Shown in pieces: positions 1 through 7,628 of a DNA stretch of 47,673 bases. The notes under the pieces are model-generated. The model did not search any database, had not been told where the DNA came from, and saw nothing but the letters and a program-made list of their open reading frames with translations. The DNA comes from JASGCK01 sp031538565 (GTDB lineage Bacteria > Pseudomonadota > Gammaproteobacteria > Burkholderiales > Burkholderiaceae_C): positions 1 through 47,673 of the forward strand of contig JAVKLS010000025.1 of the NCBI GenBank assembly GCA_031538565.1. The letters are read 5' to 3'. The first letter of the stretch is position 1. Every line of letters starts with the position of its first letter. The position numbers and the translations under genes were made by a program.

Positions 1-1
1 A

Positions 2-55
2 GTCGAATTCGAACGCTTGCATCATCAGTCTTTAGAGGAGTCCTGTGTCTATTAA
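2..55 (+). pseudogene. 3' tail of an IS3-family transposase (OrfB-like), cut by window edge
   Basis: Frame 2 of the first bases reads VEFERLHHQSLEESCVY and then a TAA stop at 53-55. A Pro-Val/Met-Glu-Phe-Glu motif close to the C-terminus is typical of IS3-family OrfB integrases, which usually end shortly after an SP(V/M)EFE segment. Only the last 17 codons are in the window, so the family call rests on a very short match. Whether the element is intact beyond the left edge cannot be seen. The bases just after the stop (about 56-80) would be expected to hold the right inverted repeat. Confidence 0.4.
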
Positions 56-165
56 TTTGACTAGGTTCACGGTTGATTGAGCCGCAAAGGAGGAGTGGCA
101 CAACGGGATAATGAGCCGTATGGCAGTGATTGTGGGCTTATGTCCCGCCCCGCAATCTGGGCCGC

Positions 166-220
166 AAATATCTGCCAAATCCGCTACGGGCTTCGCCCTT
201 CGCTCCTTTGGCAGATATTT
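166..220. repeat. Long perfect stem-loop upstream of dnaE
   Basis: Bases 166-179 and 207-220 are perfect 14-base inverted repeats (AAATATCTGCCAAA / TTTGGCAGATATTT). The 27-base loop holds a second small hairpin, GGGC 188-191 with GCCC 195-198. No T-run follows, so it is not a classical intrinsic terminator. It sits in non-coding DNA between an insertion-sequence tail and dnaE, and may be the remnant of a mobile-element end or a small palindromic element. A sigma70-like -35 (TTGGCA, 208-213) falls inside the right arm, but the -10 at the right spacing (ACAATT, 231-236) is poor. Confidence 0.7.
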
Positions 221-222
221 TC

Positions 223-258
223 AAATGCGGACAATTCATGAGCTCTAAAAGCGGACAA
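223..258. repeat. Paired 12-base direct repeats AAA(T/A)GCGGACAA upstream of dnaE
   Basis: AAATGCGGACAA at 223-234 and AAAAGCGGACAA at 247-258 differ by one base and lie 24 bases apart. On the minus strand they read TTGTCCGC(T/A)TTT. Repeated TGTCCGC-type blocks are found near the ends of some IS21-family elements, so this may be another insertion-sequence remnant; that identification is inference. The rest of 56-345 contains no gene that I can support: the open frame through it, in phase with dnaE, begins with residues that do not resemble DnaE. Confidence 0.5.
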
Positions 259-345
259 GTCTATTTACTTGCAACACTTTATGGTCAGTTGGAAGTTTGG
301 CAGCACAGCGGGGTAACTAAAGGGCGGTACAGTAAACTCGTTTGT

Positions 346-3300
346 ATGTTCGTTCATCTTCGCATTCACACCGAGTTTTCTGTCGTCGATGGCGCGGTGC
401 GGATTGATGAATTGGTTGCGGCTGCGGATGCGGATGCTCAGCCCGCGCTGGCAATAACGGATTTATCGAATCTCTACGCGGCGATCAAGTTTTATAAAGA
501 AGCACGCAGCGCGGGCGTCAAGCCTATTGTGGGGGCGGACGTGTGGGTACAAGGTCTTGGTTCGGTAGAGGGCGGCAGTGATACGGCGCTTTCACGCCTT
601 GTGCTTTTAGTGCAAAACCAGCAAGGTTATTTGCATTTGTGCGAGCTGATTAGTCGTGCGTGGACGGGTAATTTGGTTGCCAATCAAGCCGTGCTGCGCT
701 GGGAGTGGCTAGCGGAAAAGTCGGAAGGCTTGATTGTCATCTCGGGGGCGCAAAGCGGTGCATCATCAGGCGCGCTGGCGCAGGCGCTGGTGCAAGGCGA
801 TGCGGCGCGCGCCCAGGCAATTGCGCTGCGCTTGGCTCAGGCATTTCCTAATCGCTGCTACATTGAGTTGCAGCGAGTGGGTCGTAGCGATGACGAGGTG
901 TATGTGGCCGCCGCCGTGGCATTAGCGTCCAAGCTCCAACTGCCCGTAGTGGCAACGCAGCCTGTGCAATTTATGACGGTTGACGACTACGAGGCTCACG
1001 AAGCGCGAATTTGCATTGCCGATGGCGACATCCTAGGCAACCAACGCCGCGCACGCAAATACACACGCGAGCAATATTTCAAATCGAGTGCAGAAATGGA
1101 GTTGCTGTTCGCCGATATTCCCAGCAGTCTTGCCAACACGGTGGAGATTGCCAAGCGTTGCAGCTTGACCTTAGTGCTGGGCAAGCCGCAATTGCCCGAC
1201 TTCCCCATACCCGAACGCGGCGGCGAGCAGCCACTGGTTGCGGAGTATTTCCGCGAAATGGCGTTTGCAGGTTTAGAAGAGCGTCTTGCCATGCTGTATC
1301 CCGATGCGAGTGTGCAAGGCGTGCAGCGCGGGCGTTACGTGGAGCGCCTTGAGTTTGAAATCAATACGATTTTAAAAATGGGTTTCCCAGGTTACTTTTT
1401 AATTGTGGGCGACTTCATCAATTGGGCAAAAAATAACGGCTGTCCTGTGGGGCCTGGACGCGGTTCGGGTGCGGGCTCGTTGGTGGCGTACGCACTCAAA
1501 ATTACCGATCTTGATCCGCTGCAATACAACTTGCTGTTTGAGCGATTTTTAAATCCTGATCGGGTATCAATGCCCGACTTTGATATCGACTTTTGTCAAG
1601 CCAATCGCGACGCGGTGATTGGTTACGTCAAGCGTCAATATGGCACGGATGCTGTCAGCCAAATTGTCACCTTTGGCACGATGGCGGCGCGTGCTGCCAT
1701 TCGTGATGTGGGGCGCGTGCTGGACTTGTCCTATAACTTTTGCGATGGCATTAGTAAGCTCATTCCCAACAAACCAGGGCAGCACATGACGATTGCCAAA
1801 GCACTCGAGGTGGAGCCGCTGTTGGCCGAGCGTTTAGATAAAGAAGAGGATGTCAAAACGCTGATCGAGTTGGCGCAAAAACTCGAAGGCCTCACGCGCA
1901 ACGTCGGTATGCACGCGGGTGGTGTGTTGATTGCGCCTGGCAAGCTCACCGATTTTTGTCCACTCTACCAACAGCCGGGTAGCGAGTCGGCCGTGAGCCA
2001 ATTCGACAAAGACGATGTAGAAGCTATCGGGTTAGTTAAGTTTGACTTTTTAGGATTGGCAACGCTAACCATTTTGGAAAAAGCCAAAGACTTGATTCGC
2101 CAGCGTCACGCGGGACAAGAGAGCTTTGTTTTTGAAACCATCCCGCTAGACGATGCGCGGGTGTACAAACTTTTTGCCGACGGCAATACAGAGGCGGTAT
2201 TTCAGTTTGAAAGTCGCGGAATGCAAGGGATGTTGAAAGACGCCAAGCCCACGCGCCTTGAAGATTTAATTGCCTTAAATGCGCTCTACCGTCCAGGTCC
2301 CATGGATTTGATTCCTAGCTTTATCGCCCGCAAACACGGTCGCGAAGAAGTGACGTACCCACATCCTTTGGTGGCAGATATGTTGTCCGAAACCTACGGC
2401 ATCATGGTGTACCAAGAGCAGGTGATGCAAACCGCACAAATTTTGGGTGGTTATAGCCTTGGCGGTGCCGACTTATTGCGCCGCGCAATGGGTAAAAAGA
2501 AAGCCGAAGAAATGGCGGAGCACCGCGATATTTTTCGCGCAGGCGCGGCAAAAAATGGCATCGAACAGCGCGAAGCTGACGACATTTTCGATTTGATGGA
2601 AAAATTTGCGGGCTACGGCTTTAACAAGTCGCACGCTGCTGCTTATTCGCTGCTGGCATACCACACGGGTTGGATTAAATATCACTATGCGGCGGAGTTT
2701 TACTCTGCCAATATGACGGTGGAAATGGGTGACACCGATAAGCTCAAACTACTGTTTGAGGATGCGCAAAAAAATGGCGTAGGCTTTGAGGCTCCCGACG
2801 TCAACCGAGGCGAGCATGATTTTGTGCCCGTATCGAATGCTTTGATTCGCTACGGACTCGGTGCAATCAAAGGTGCAGGTAAGGCTGCCATTGTGGCGAT
2901 TGTGCAAGCCCGCGACACCGATGGCGAAGGTGCATTTGCCAGTTTGTTTAATTTCATGCGCCGCGTGGATAAAAGCAAGCTTAACAAACGCACGGTGGAG
3001 GCGCTCATTAAAGCGGGTGCATTTGATTCATTACACCCCAATCGCGCTGCAAGCCTTTCCAGCGTTGACTTGGCATTTGATTTTGCACAGGCGCAAGACA
3101 AAAATGCGAATCAAGTTGGTTTGTTTGACCTGGGGGACGATGACCACGGCGCAAGTAATCAAGAACCTCCGCTTTTAGAGACGACTCCGTGGGGCATTGG
3201 CAACCAACTCGCACAAGAAAAAACGGCGCTAGGATTTTTTATGTCGGGGCATTTGTTTGATGCCAGTAGCGCCGAAGTGCGGCAGTTTGTGCCCAAGGCG

Positions 3301-3894
3301 ATTGCTGATTTAGAGGGCGTAGGCTACGGCTCCAAAGAAGTGGTGCTGCTTGCAGGCATTGTGAGCGATATGCGCATCATCAATGGGCAGCGTGGCAAGC
3401 TGGCGATTTTTAAATTGGATGACAAAACAGGCATCATCGAAGCCACGGCGGATGAGACGCTGATGAATGCCAATAAAGACTATTTTGCCGATGATGCGCT
3501 CATCGTGGTGCAAGCCAAGTTGCAGTTGGATAGATTTTCGGGCGGCAATCGTTTATCGATCAGCAAGATGTGGGATTTAGCCAGTGCCCGCTGTCGTTTT
3601 GGAAAATACCTTGCCATTCAAGTGCCGCGCTGCGACGCGCAGCAAGACTTAACAACCATACTCCCCACTTTGCGCGCCATTGTGAAAAACTTCCCGTCCA
3701 AGCGCGAAATCACCGAACAGGGTGAGTTTTTTAAAGGACTAGGCGTTCGCTTTGACATTGAAAAATCAAACGACGACCTCATCGCGGCGGCGCAAATACA
3801 GCTTGGCGATGCAGCAAGGTTTTTTCCAAGCGACGCGGCGCTGGCAAGCTGGCACGCGGCGCTGGGCGCCAAGGCGTTTAAGTTGGTGTATTAA
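346..3894 (+). CDS. dnaE: DNA polymerase III subunit alpha
   Basis: This is the catalytic subunit of the replicative polymerase, which extends both strands with the beta clamp and the clamp loader. The ATG at 346 is chosen because the protein then begins FVHLRIHTEFS, the usual start of the N-terminal PHP domain; an in-frame extension back to 130 is unrelated sequence in insertion-sequence debris. The protein is 1182 residues, normal for proteobacterial DnaE. The palm motif GPGRGSGAGS lies near residues 369-378 and the catalytic PDFDIDF at 410-416 supplies the metal-binding aspartates 411, 413 and 415. An OB-fold segment (VVLLAGIVSDMRI) lies near residue 1000, followed by a short C-terminal region. 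It stands alone on the plus strand and overlaps the convergent YiiX-like gene by 4 bases. Confidence 0.97.
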   Translation: MFVHLRIHTEFSVVDGAVRIDELVAAADADAQPALAITDLSNLYAAIKFYKEARSAGVKPIVGADVWVQGLGSVEGGSDTALSRLVLLVQNQQGYLHLCELISRAWTGNLVANQAVLRWEWLAEKSEGLIVISGAQSGASSGALAQALVQGDAARAQAIALRLAQAFPNRCYIELQRVGRSDDEVYVAAAVALASKLQLPVVATQPVQFMTVDDYEAHEARICIADGDILGNQRRARKYTREQYFKSSAEMELLFADIPSSLANTVEIAKRCSLTLVLGKPQLPDFPIPERGGEQPLVAEYFREMAFAGLEERLAMLYPDASVQGVQRGRYVERLEFEINTILKMGFPGYFLIVGDFINWAKNNGCPVGPGRGSGAGSLVAYALKITDLDPLQYNLLFERFLNPDRVSMPDFDIDFCQANRDAVIGYVKRQYGTDAVSQIVTFGTMAARAAIRDVGRVLDLSYNFCDGISKLIPNKPGQHMTIAKALEVEPLLAERLDKEEDVKTLIELAQKLEGLTRNVGMHAGGVLIAPGKLTDFCPLYQQPGSESAVSQFDKDDVEAIGLVKFDFLGLATLTILEKAKDLIRQRHAGQESFVFETIPLDDARVYKLFADGNTEAVFQFESRGMQGMLKDAKPTRLEDLIALNALYRPGPMDLIPSFIARKHGREEVTYPHPLVADMLSETYGIMVYQEQVMQTAQILGGYSLGGADLLRRAMGKKKAEEMAEHRDIFRAGAAKNGIEQREADDIFDLMEKFAGYGFNKSHAAAYSLLAYHTGWIKYHYAAEFYSANMTVEMGDTDKLKLLFEDAQKNGVGFEAPDVNRGEHDFVPVSNALIRYGLGAIKGAGKAAIVAIVQARDTDGEGAFASLFNFMRRVDKSKLNKRTVEALIKAGAFDSLHPNRAASLSSVDLAFDFAQAQDKNANQVGLFDLGDDDHGASNQEPPLLETTPWGIGNQLAQEKTALGFFMSGHLFDASSAEVRQFVPKAIADLEGVGYGSKEVVLLAGIVSDMRIINGQRGKLAIFKLDDKTGIIEATADETLMNANKDYFADDALIVVQAKLQLDRFSGGNRLSISKMWDLASARCRFGKYLAIQVPRCDAQQDLTTILPTLRAIVKNFPSKREITEQGEFFKGLGVRFDIEKSNDDLIAAAQIQLGDAARFFPSDAALASWHAALGAKAFKLVY

Positions 3895-4604
3895 TCCCAC
3901 TCCAGTGCGCGGTACTCAAAGCCTTGCTCAATCGTGGGTTTGATGATCTGGAAGTAAGGAGAGACATCAAAATCGCGCGGCGTAAATAAGCTGTGATTAC
4001 GTTGATGGAAGTGATGCCGCTTGGTGACATTGGGCAAAATGGGATAGCGAATTTTTTCAAAAACTTCGGCAACCAAGGTCGAACAAATAGCCTTGGTGGG
4101 CTCGCCGCTGCCAAACATCAACAGCTTGCGCCTGTGTGCAGATGGAAACGGAATGACGGGGAGCAGGTAGCGCACCAAGTCAAACACATTACGCAGATCG
4201 TAGCTGCCGCCTATTTTGGATAGGGCGTAATCGCGCAGTACCTGTGCGTCGTCTTCAGTCAAGCCAACAGGTCTACAAACGCGCAGGGGATAGCCTTTGA
4301 GCTTTGAGATGTGCGCGTGCACAATGCCATCGGTAATATCAGCCTCGATGATTTGCTCGTGATAAGTTTTGCCGTTTACCTCGATCGTGCCAAGGTAGAG
4401 CGTGGTGTGTGACCACGTGGACTGCGTGAGGTATTTAATGGCTGTGCTGAACTTGGTGTGACCTTCGACCAAAATTACATCGCACGGCTGCACGCATTGC
4501 CGAAGAGCATCAAAGTGGGTGGGCGTGCCGACGCGGGCGCTTTTGCTCTCCCGACTTAAATAGCGACTAAGCCAGCCTCCAAGTTTTCGTGCAATGATAT
4601 TCAT
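3891..4604 (-). CDS. YiiX/YebB-like NlpC/P60-type cysteine hydrolase (DUF830)
   Basis: The 237-residue protein looks like the permuted papain-fold (YiiX/DUF830) family of NlpC/P60-related amidases. An early segment reads CDVILVEGHTKFSTAIKYLT, followed by STWSHTTLYLG with the likely catalytic His66; the likely nucleophile is Cys174 in TKAICSTLVAEVFE. This order (His before Cys) is the circular permutation typical of the group. There is no clear signal peptide: the N-terminus is basic and amphipathic. It is the last gene of the leftward ribBA-nusB-tolQRA string, 15 bases after tolA, and its stop overlaps the dnaE stop region. A role in cleaving peptidoglycan peptides or lipid amides is known only for relatives; the substrate here is unknown. 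Confidence 0.72.
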   Translation of the reverse strand: MNIIARKLGGWLSRYLSRESKSARVGTPTHFDALRQCVQPCDVILVEGHTKFSTAIKYLTQSTWSHTTLYLGTIEVNGKTYHEQIIEADITDGIVHAHISKLKGYPLRVCRPVGLTEDDAQVLRDYALSKIGGSYDLRNVFDLVRYLLPVIPFPSAHRRKLLMFGSGEPTKAICSTLVAEVFEKIRYPILPNVTKRHHFHQRNHSLFTPRDFDVSPYFQIIKPTIEQGFEYRALEWD

Positions 4605-4619
4605 GGTGTGGGGTTTCTT

Positions 4620-5417
4620 TTATCGCTTAGGTCTCAAAATCAAAATCATGCGACTGGGGATGCGCCCATCCGTATCGCGTGGCAGAGTTTCGGTTTTTTC
4701 AATGGCTCGCAAGACGGCCGCATCCCATGCTTTGTTACCGCTCGCGTGCACAATTTTGGGTGTGCCCACAATCGTGCCATCCATTGCGATGCGGATATCC
4801 ACTTCGGTAGCGGGATTGCCTTGCACGCTGTCCATTTCTGAAAAAGTAATGTTGGGACGAATTTTGGCTTCAACCTTGCCTGCGTAGTTGGCAGATGGCG
4901 CTGCACTTTGCAAAGCTTGTCCCGCGCTGCTGGCAGTGCCAGTTGCTCCTGCAAGGCCTGCCATGCGTTTGATTTGATCTTGCCGAATTTTTTCGAGTTG
5001 CTGTGCAGTCTCAGCTTCTTTCTTCTTGGTAGGCTCGACCTTTTGCTCTTTTTTAGGAGGCGCTTTTTTAGGAGCTTCTTTTTTGGGAGACTCCACTTTC
5101 TCTTTGGACTTTATTTTTTGCGTGACGATGGCTGCTTCGGGCAGGGCAGGGGGCTTTGGAGGTGCAGTTTTTTCGAGCGCGGGTTCTGGCGCGGGTGGTG
5201 GTGCCGAGAGTGCGGGCGCGGCTTGCACGGGAATCTCGGCCCACAGTTCGGCTGCTGCCGCCATGGATTGCGGATCGCTTTTCCAGCGAATGCCCCAAGT
5301 CAGTGCCGCCATTAAAAGACCATGAATGAGCAGGGCTATCGCAATAAAGCCAAGCCCAAAACGGGTGCTGGGCGGGGTAAAGCTTTGAGCAGAAGAATGA
5401 TGAGTTTGAGTCATCAT
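4620..5417 (-). CDS. tolA: TolA, Tol-Pal envelope protein (TonB-like C-terminus)
   Basis: The 265-residue protein has the three-part TolA/TonB layout. One membrane anchor lies at about residues 23-43. A long Ala/Pro/Lys/Glu-rich periplasmic arm at about 65-150 contains repeated KKEAPKK-type segments. The globular C-terminal domain at about 180-265 has TEVDIRIAMDGTIVGTPKIV. TolA couples the TolQR proton motor in the inner membrane to the outer-membrane Pal system during constriction. The call as TolA rather than TonB rests on its place directly after tolQ and tolR. Two adjacent ATGs (5417 and 5414) are possible starts. tolB and pal, which commonly follow, are absent; the next gene is a cysteine hydrolase. 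Confidence 0.85.
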   Translation of the reverse strand: MMTQTHHSSAQSFTPPSTRFGLGFIAIALLIHGLLMAALTWGIRWKSDPQSMAAAAELWAEIPVQAAPALSAPPPAPEPALEKTAPPKPPALPEAAIVTQKIKSKEKVESPKKEAPKKAPPKKEQKVEPTKKKEAETAQQLEKIRQDQIKRMAGLAGATGTASSAGQALQSAAPSANYAGKVEAKIRPNITFSEMDSVQGNPATEVDIRIAMDGTIVGTPKIVHASGNKAWDAAVLRAIEKTETLPRDTDGRIPSRMILILRPKR

Positions 5418-5435
5418 GCCAAGTGGCGCATTTTT

Positions 5436-5891
5436 TTAAGGTGTTAGCTGAACCGACAGACCAATGCGCGGCAATCCCGCACGTTGTAGCGTATCCATTA
5501 CGCGCACCACGGATTCGTATTTCACGGTTTTGTCCGCGCTAATAACGACCACGGGAAAATTGGCAGCGTTGTTACCCGAACTAGCAGAACTGGCAGCTTT
5601 AATAGCTGCGACTAATTGGTCTTGCTTGACCGTTTGCTCGCCAGTGTTATCGACTTTTAGCTTGAGCGAATCATCGAGCCCAATGATGACTTGCACGACT
5701 TTATCGGGTTGCTTCGCAGCTTTGCCTACGCTTGGCAAATCAATCATGCTGGGCGTGATGAGCGGAGCGGTCACCATGAAGATGATCAGCAGCACCAGCA
5801 TCACGTCGATGAACGGAACCATATTGATTTCCGCCATGGTGCGCCTGCCGCGGCGACCACCGCTTCGTGCCGAGCTTTGCAGCGCAGCCAT
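5436..5891 (-). CDS. tolR: TolR, ExbD-family motor protein
   Basis: The protein is 151 residues with one transmembrane helix at about 25-44 (VPFIDVMLVLLIIFMVTAPL). Its Asp29 corresponds to the conserved proton-path aspartate of ExbD/TolR. The basic N-terminus (SGGRRGRRTMAEINMVPF) is typical of the family. The periplasmic domain (about 50-151) contains VVVISADKTVKYESVV and ends GLPRIGLSVQL. TolR forms the peptidoglycan-side part of the TolQR motor. The gene starts 2 bases after the tolQ stop and precedes tolA by 18 bases, which indicates one transcript and likely translational coupling. Confidence 0.93.
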   Translation of the reverse strand: MAALQSSARSGGRRGRRTMAEINMVPFIDVMLVLLIIFMVTAPLITPSMIDLPSVGKAAKQPDKVVQVIIGLDDSLKLKVDNTGEQTVKQDQLVAAIKAASSASSGNNAANFPVVVISADKTVKYESVVRVMDTLQRAGLPRIGLSVQLTP

Positions 5892-5893
5892 GT

Positions 5894-6625
5894 TTAGCGC
5901 TCCGTACTGGTCATGGGTTTGTGACTTGCAGGGCTTGCCTGCAAGGTGGCGTGGCGCTGCAAGATGTTAGAAAATTCTTCGATGTAAGTCTCTAACTGGT
6001 TCGCAATTCGGTCAATCTGTCTTGAAAAACGGTTGTAAGCAACCACGGCAGGAATGGCGGCAAAAAGTCCAATTGCGGTTGCGACTAAGGCTTCGGCAAT
6101 TCCAGGCGCTACGGTGGCCAGTGTGACTTGTTGCAAGGCGGCAAGTCCAGTAAACGCGTGCATGATGCCCCAGACGGTGCCAAACAATCCAACGTAGGGC
6201 GATACCGATGCCACCGATGCGAGGAAGGAGAGGTTGGATTCGATGACATCGAGTTCGCGCTGCAGCGAGGCACGCATAGCGCGGCGCGAACCCTCTAGCA
6301 GCAAGTTTGCGTCCGATGCGTGGCGTGCGGCAAGCGACTGCTGAATTTTTTGAAACTCACGCATACCGCTGGCAAAAATGCGCTCCATAGGGCCGCAAGA
6401 TTTGGCGTTGTGCGCGGCACTTTGGAAGAGTTCGGCAAGCGATTTTCCAGACCAAAAATCGCGCTCAAAATCTTCGTTTAAGTTGACGGCAGCTTTAAGC
6501 GCCCACAGCTTGCTAAAAATAACGGACCAGCTCATCACCGAAATAAGCAGCAGCAAAACCACCACGGCTTGCACCACCCAGCTGGCGTTTAAAACAAGAT
6601 GAATGATGGAGAGGTCTTGGTTCAT
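5894..6625 (-). CDS. tolQ: TolQ, MotA/TolQ/ExbB proton-channel protein
   Basis: The 243-residue protein begins with a transmembrane segment at about 13-35 and has two further helices: about 135-160 (FLASVASVSPYVGLFGTVWG) and about 170-195 (APGIAEALVATAIGLFAAIP). The GLFGTVWGI and EALVATAIGLFAAIPA motifs are the hallmarks of ExbB/TolQ stator proteins. It forms the inner-membrane pentamer around TolR. The start codon overlaps the nusB stop as ATGA at 6622-6625, so the genes are probably translationally coupled. Upstream is nusB rather than ybgC, the usual neighbour in enterobacteria. Confidence 0.94.
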   Translation of the reverse strand: MNQDLSIIHLVLNASWVVQAVVVLLLLISVMSWSVIFSKLWALKAAVNLNEDFERDFWSGKSLAELFQSAAHNAKSCGPMERIFASGMREFQKIQQSLAARHASDANLLLEGSRRAMRASLQRELDVIESNLSFLASVASVSPYVGLFGTVWGIMHAFTGLAALQQVTLATVAPGIAEALVATAIGLFAAIPAVVAYNRFSRQIDRIANQLETYIEEFSNILQRHATLQASPASHKPMTSTER

Positions 6626-7155
6626 GCGAGGGGGGCCCGATTAATTTTTTTATGTAACTTGGGCGCGGCTCGTGTATCCATTTCGTTTGCACGCACGCAG
6701 CTACCGAGTTGATGCAAGATGCCGTTGACGTATTTGTGACCATCGGTTCCGCCAAATGTTTTTGCCAGCTCAATGCATTCGTTTAGCACGACGCGCCAAG
6801 GCACGTCTTGGCAGTGCAAGTATTCGTAAGCGCCAATCCACATCACCGCGTGCTCGATGGGGGAAATTTCATGCCAAGCGCGGTCTAAGTAGGCGGCAAG
6901 CTGCGCGTCTAGCTTGGCTTGTTCGCGCACGCAGCCGTAGATGAGGGCATCGTAGTGCTCGACACTCGCTTTGTGAAAACCTGTGAGGTTCTGGGTAAAG
7001 CTGTCGATACTTTTCATGTCGTTTTGACTGACGATGAATTGGTAAAGCGCTTGCAGCGCAAACTCACGCGCACGCGAGCGCGGTGAGGTGCCGCGCGTTT
7101 TGACGGGTTTGCCAAGCGGCGGCGTATCAAGCACGGCGGAGGTCATGGCGCTCAT
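6622..7155 (-). CDS. nusB: Transcription antitermination factor NusB
   Basis: The 177-residue protein is all-helical, as expected of NusB. After a non-conserved Pro/Arg-rich start (residues 1-28), the signature begins at RAREFALQALYQFIVSQ. Typical later segments are ISPIEHAVMWIGAYEYLH, VPWRVVLNECIELAKTFGGTDGHKYVNGIL and a C-terminal tail. NusB binds boxA RNA with NusE/S10 to prevent premature termination of rRNA operons. It overlaps ribH upstream (ATGA at 7152-7155) and tolQ downstream (4 bases). The ribH-nusB pairing is widely conserved in bacteria. The C-terminal 25 residues after SCVRANEMD look poorly conserved and may have been shaped by the overlap with tolQ. Confidence 0.95.
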   Translation of the reverse strand: MSAMTSAVLDTPPLGKPVKTRGTSPRSRAREFALQALYQFIVSQNDMKSIDSFTQNLTGFHKASVEHYDALIYGCVREQAKLDAQLAAYLDRAWHEISPIEHAVMWIGAYEYLHCQDVPWRVVLNECIELAKTFGGTDGHKYVNGILHQLGSCVRANEMDTRAAPKLHKKINRAPLA

Positions 7156-7628
7156 GCCATGTTATTGAGCAAGCTGCCCATTTCTACGGCCACTCGCGCA
7201 GCGTCCACGCCCTTGTCGGTTTGACGCGCTAGTGCCTGCGCTTCGTTCTCTACCGTGAGGATGGCGTTCGCAATGGGAAGCTGATAGTCCAGCGCCACGC
7301 GGGTGACGCCAGCGCCCGATTCGTTGGCGACAAGCTCAAAGTGGTAAGTCTCGCCGCGGATGATGCAGCCTAGTGCAATAAGTGCATCAAATTTGTCTTG
7401 CTCGGCAAGGCCTTGCAAGGCACTGGCAACTTCTAAAGCGCCAGGCACGGTGATGTGCTCGATGTGTTTGGCTTGTACGCCAAGCGTCAAAAGCTCGGCG
7501 TAACAAGCATCAAAAAGCACTGAAGTAATGTGTGCGTTAAAGCGTGCTTGCACAATGCCAATGTAGAGTTTTTTGCCGTCTTGTGCGTCAGTATCGGCTG
7601 GGGCTATCCCTTTGTTTGCGCCAAACAT
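7152..7628 (-). CDS. ribH: 6,7-dimethyl-8-ribityllumazine synthase
   Basis: The 158-residue protein is of normal length for lumazine synthase. It condenses 5-amino-6-ribitylamino-uracil with 3,4-dihydroxy-2-butanone 4-phosphate, the step before riboflavin. Recognisable segments are IGIVQARFNAHITSVL (substrate loop), VPGALEVASALQ, and ALGCIIRGETYHFELVANES with the catalytic histidine after the TY. The ATG at 7628 abuts the stop of ribBA, and the stop overlaps nusB by 4 bases, so it is in one transcript with both. ribBA directly upstream makes its butanone substrate. Confidence 0.96.
   Translation of the reverse strand: MFGANKGIAPADTDAQDGKKLYIGIVQARFNAHITSVLFDACYAELLTLGVQAKHIEHITVPGALEVASALQGLAEQDKFDALIALGCIIRGETYHFELVANESGAGVTRVALDYQLPIANAILTVENEAQALARQTDKGVDAARVAVEMGSLLNNMA

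Noticed and set aside
130..345. In-frame 72-residue extension at the start of dnaE
   Set aside because: The residues do not resemble any DnaE, and the stretch contains a perfect palindrome and IS-like repeats. The usual PHP-domain start is at 346.
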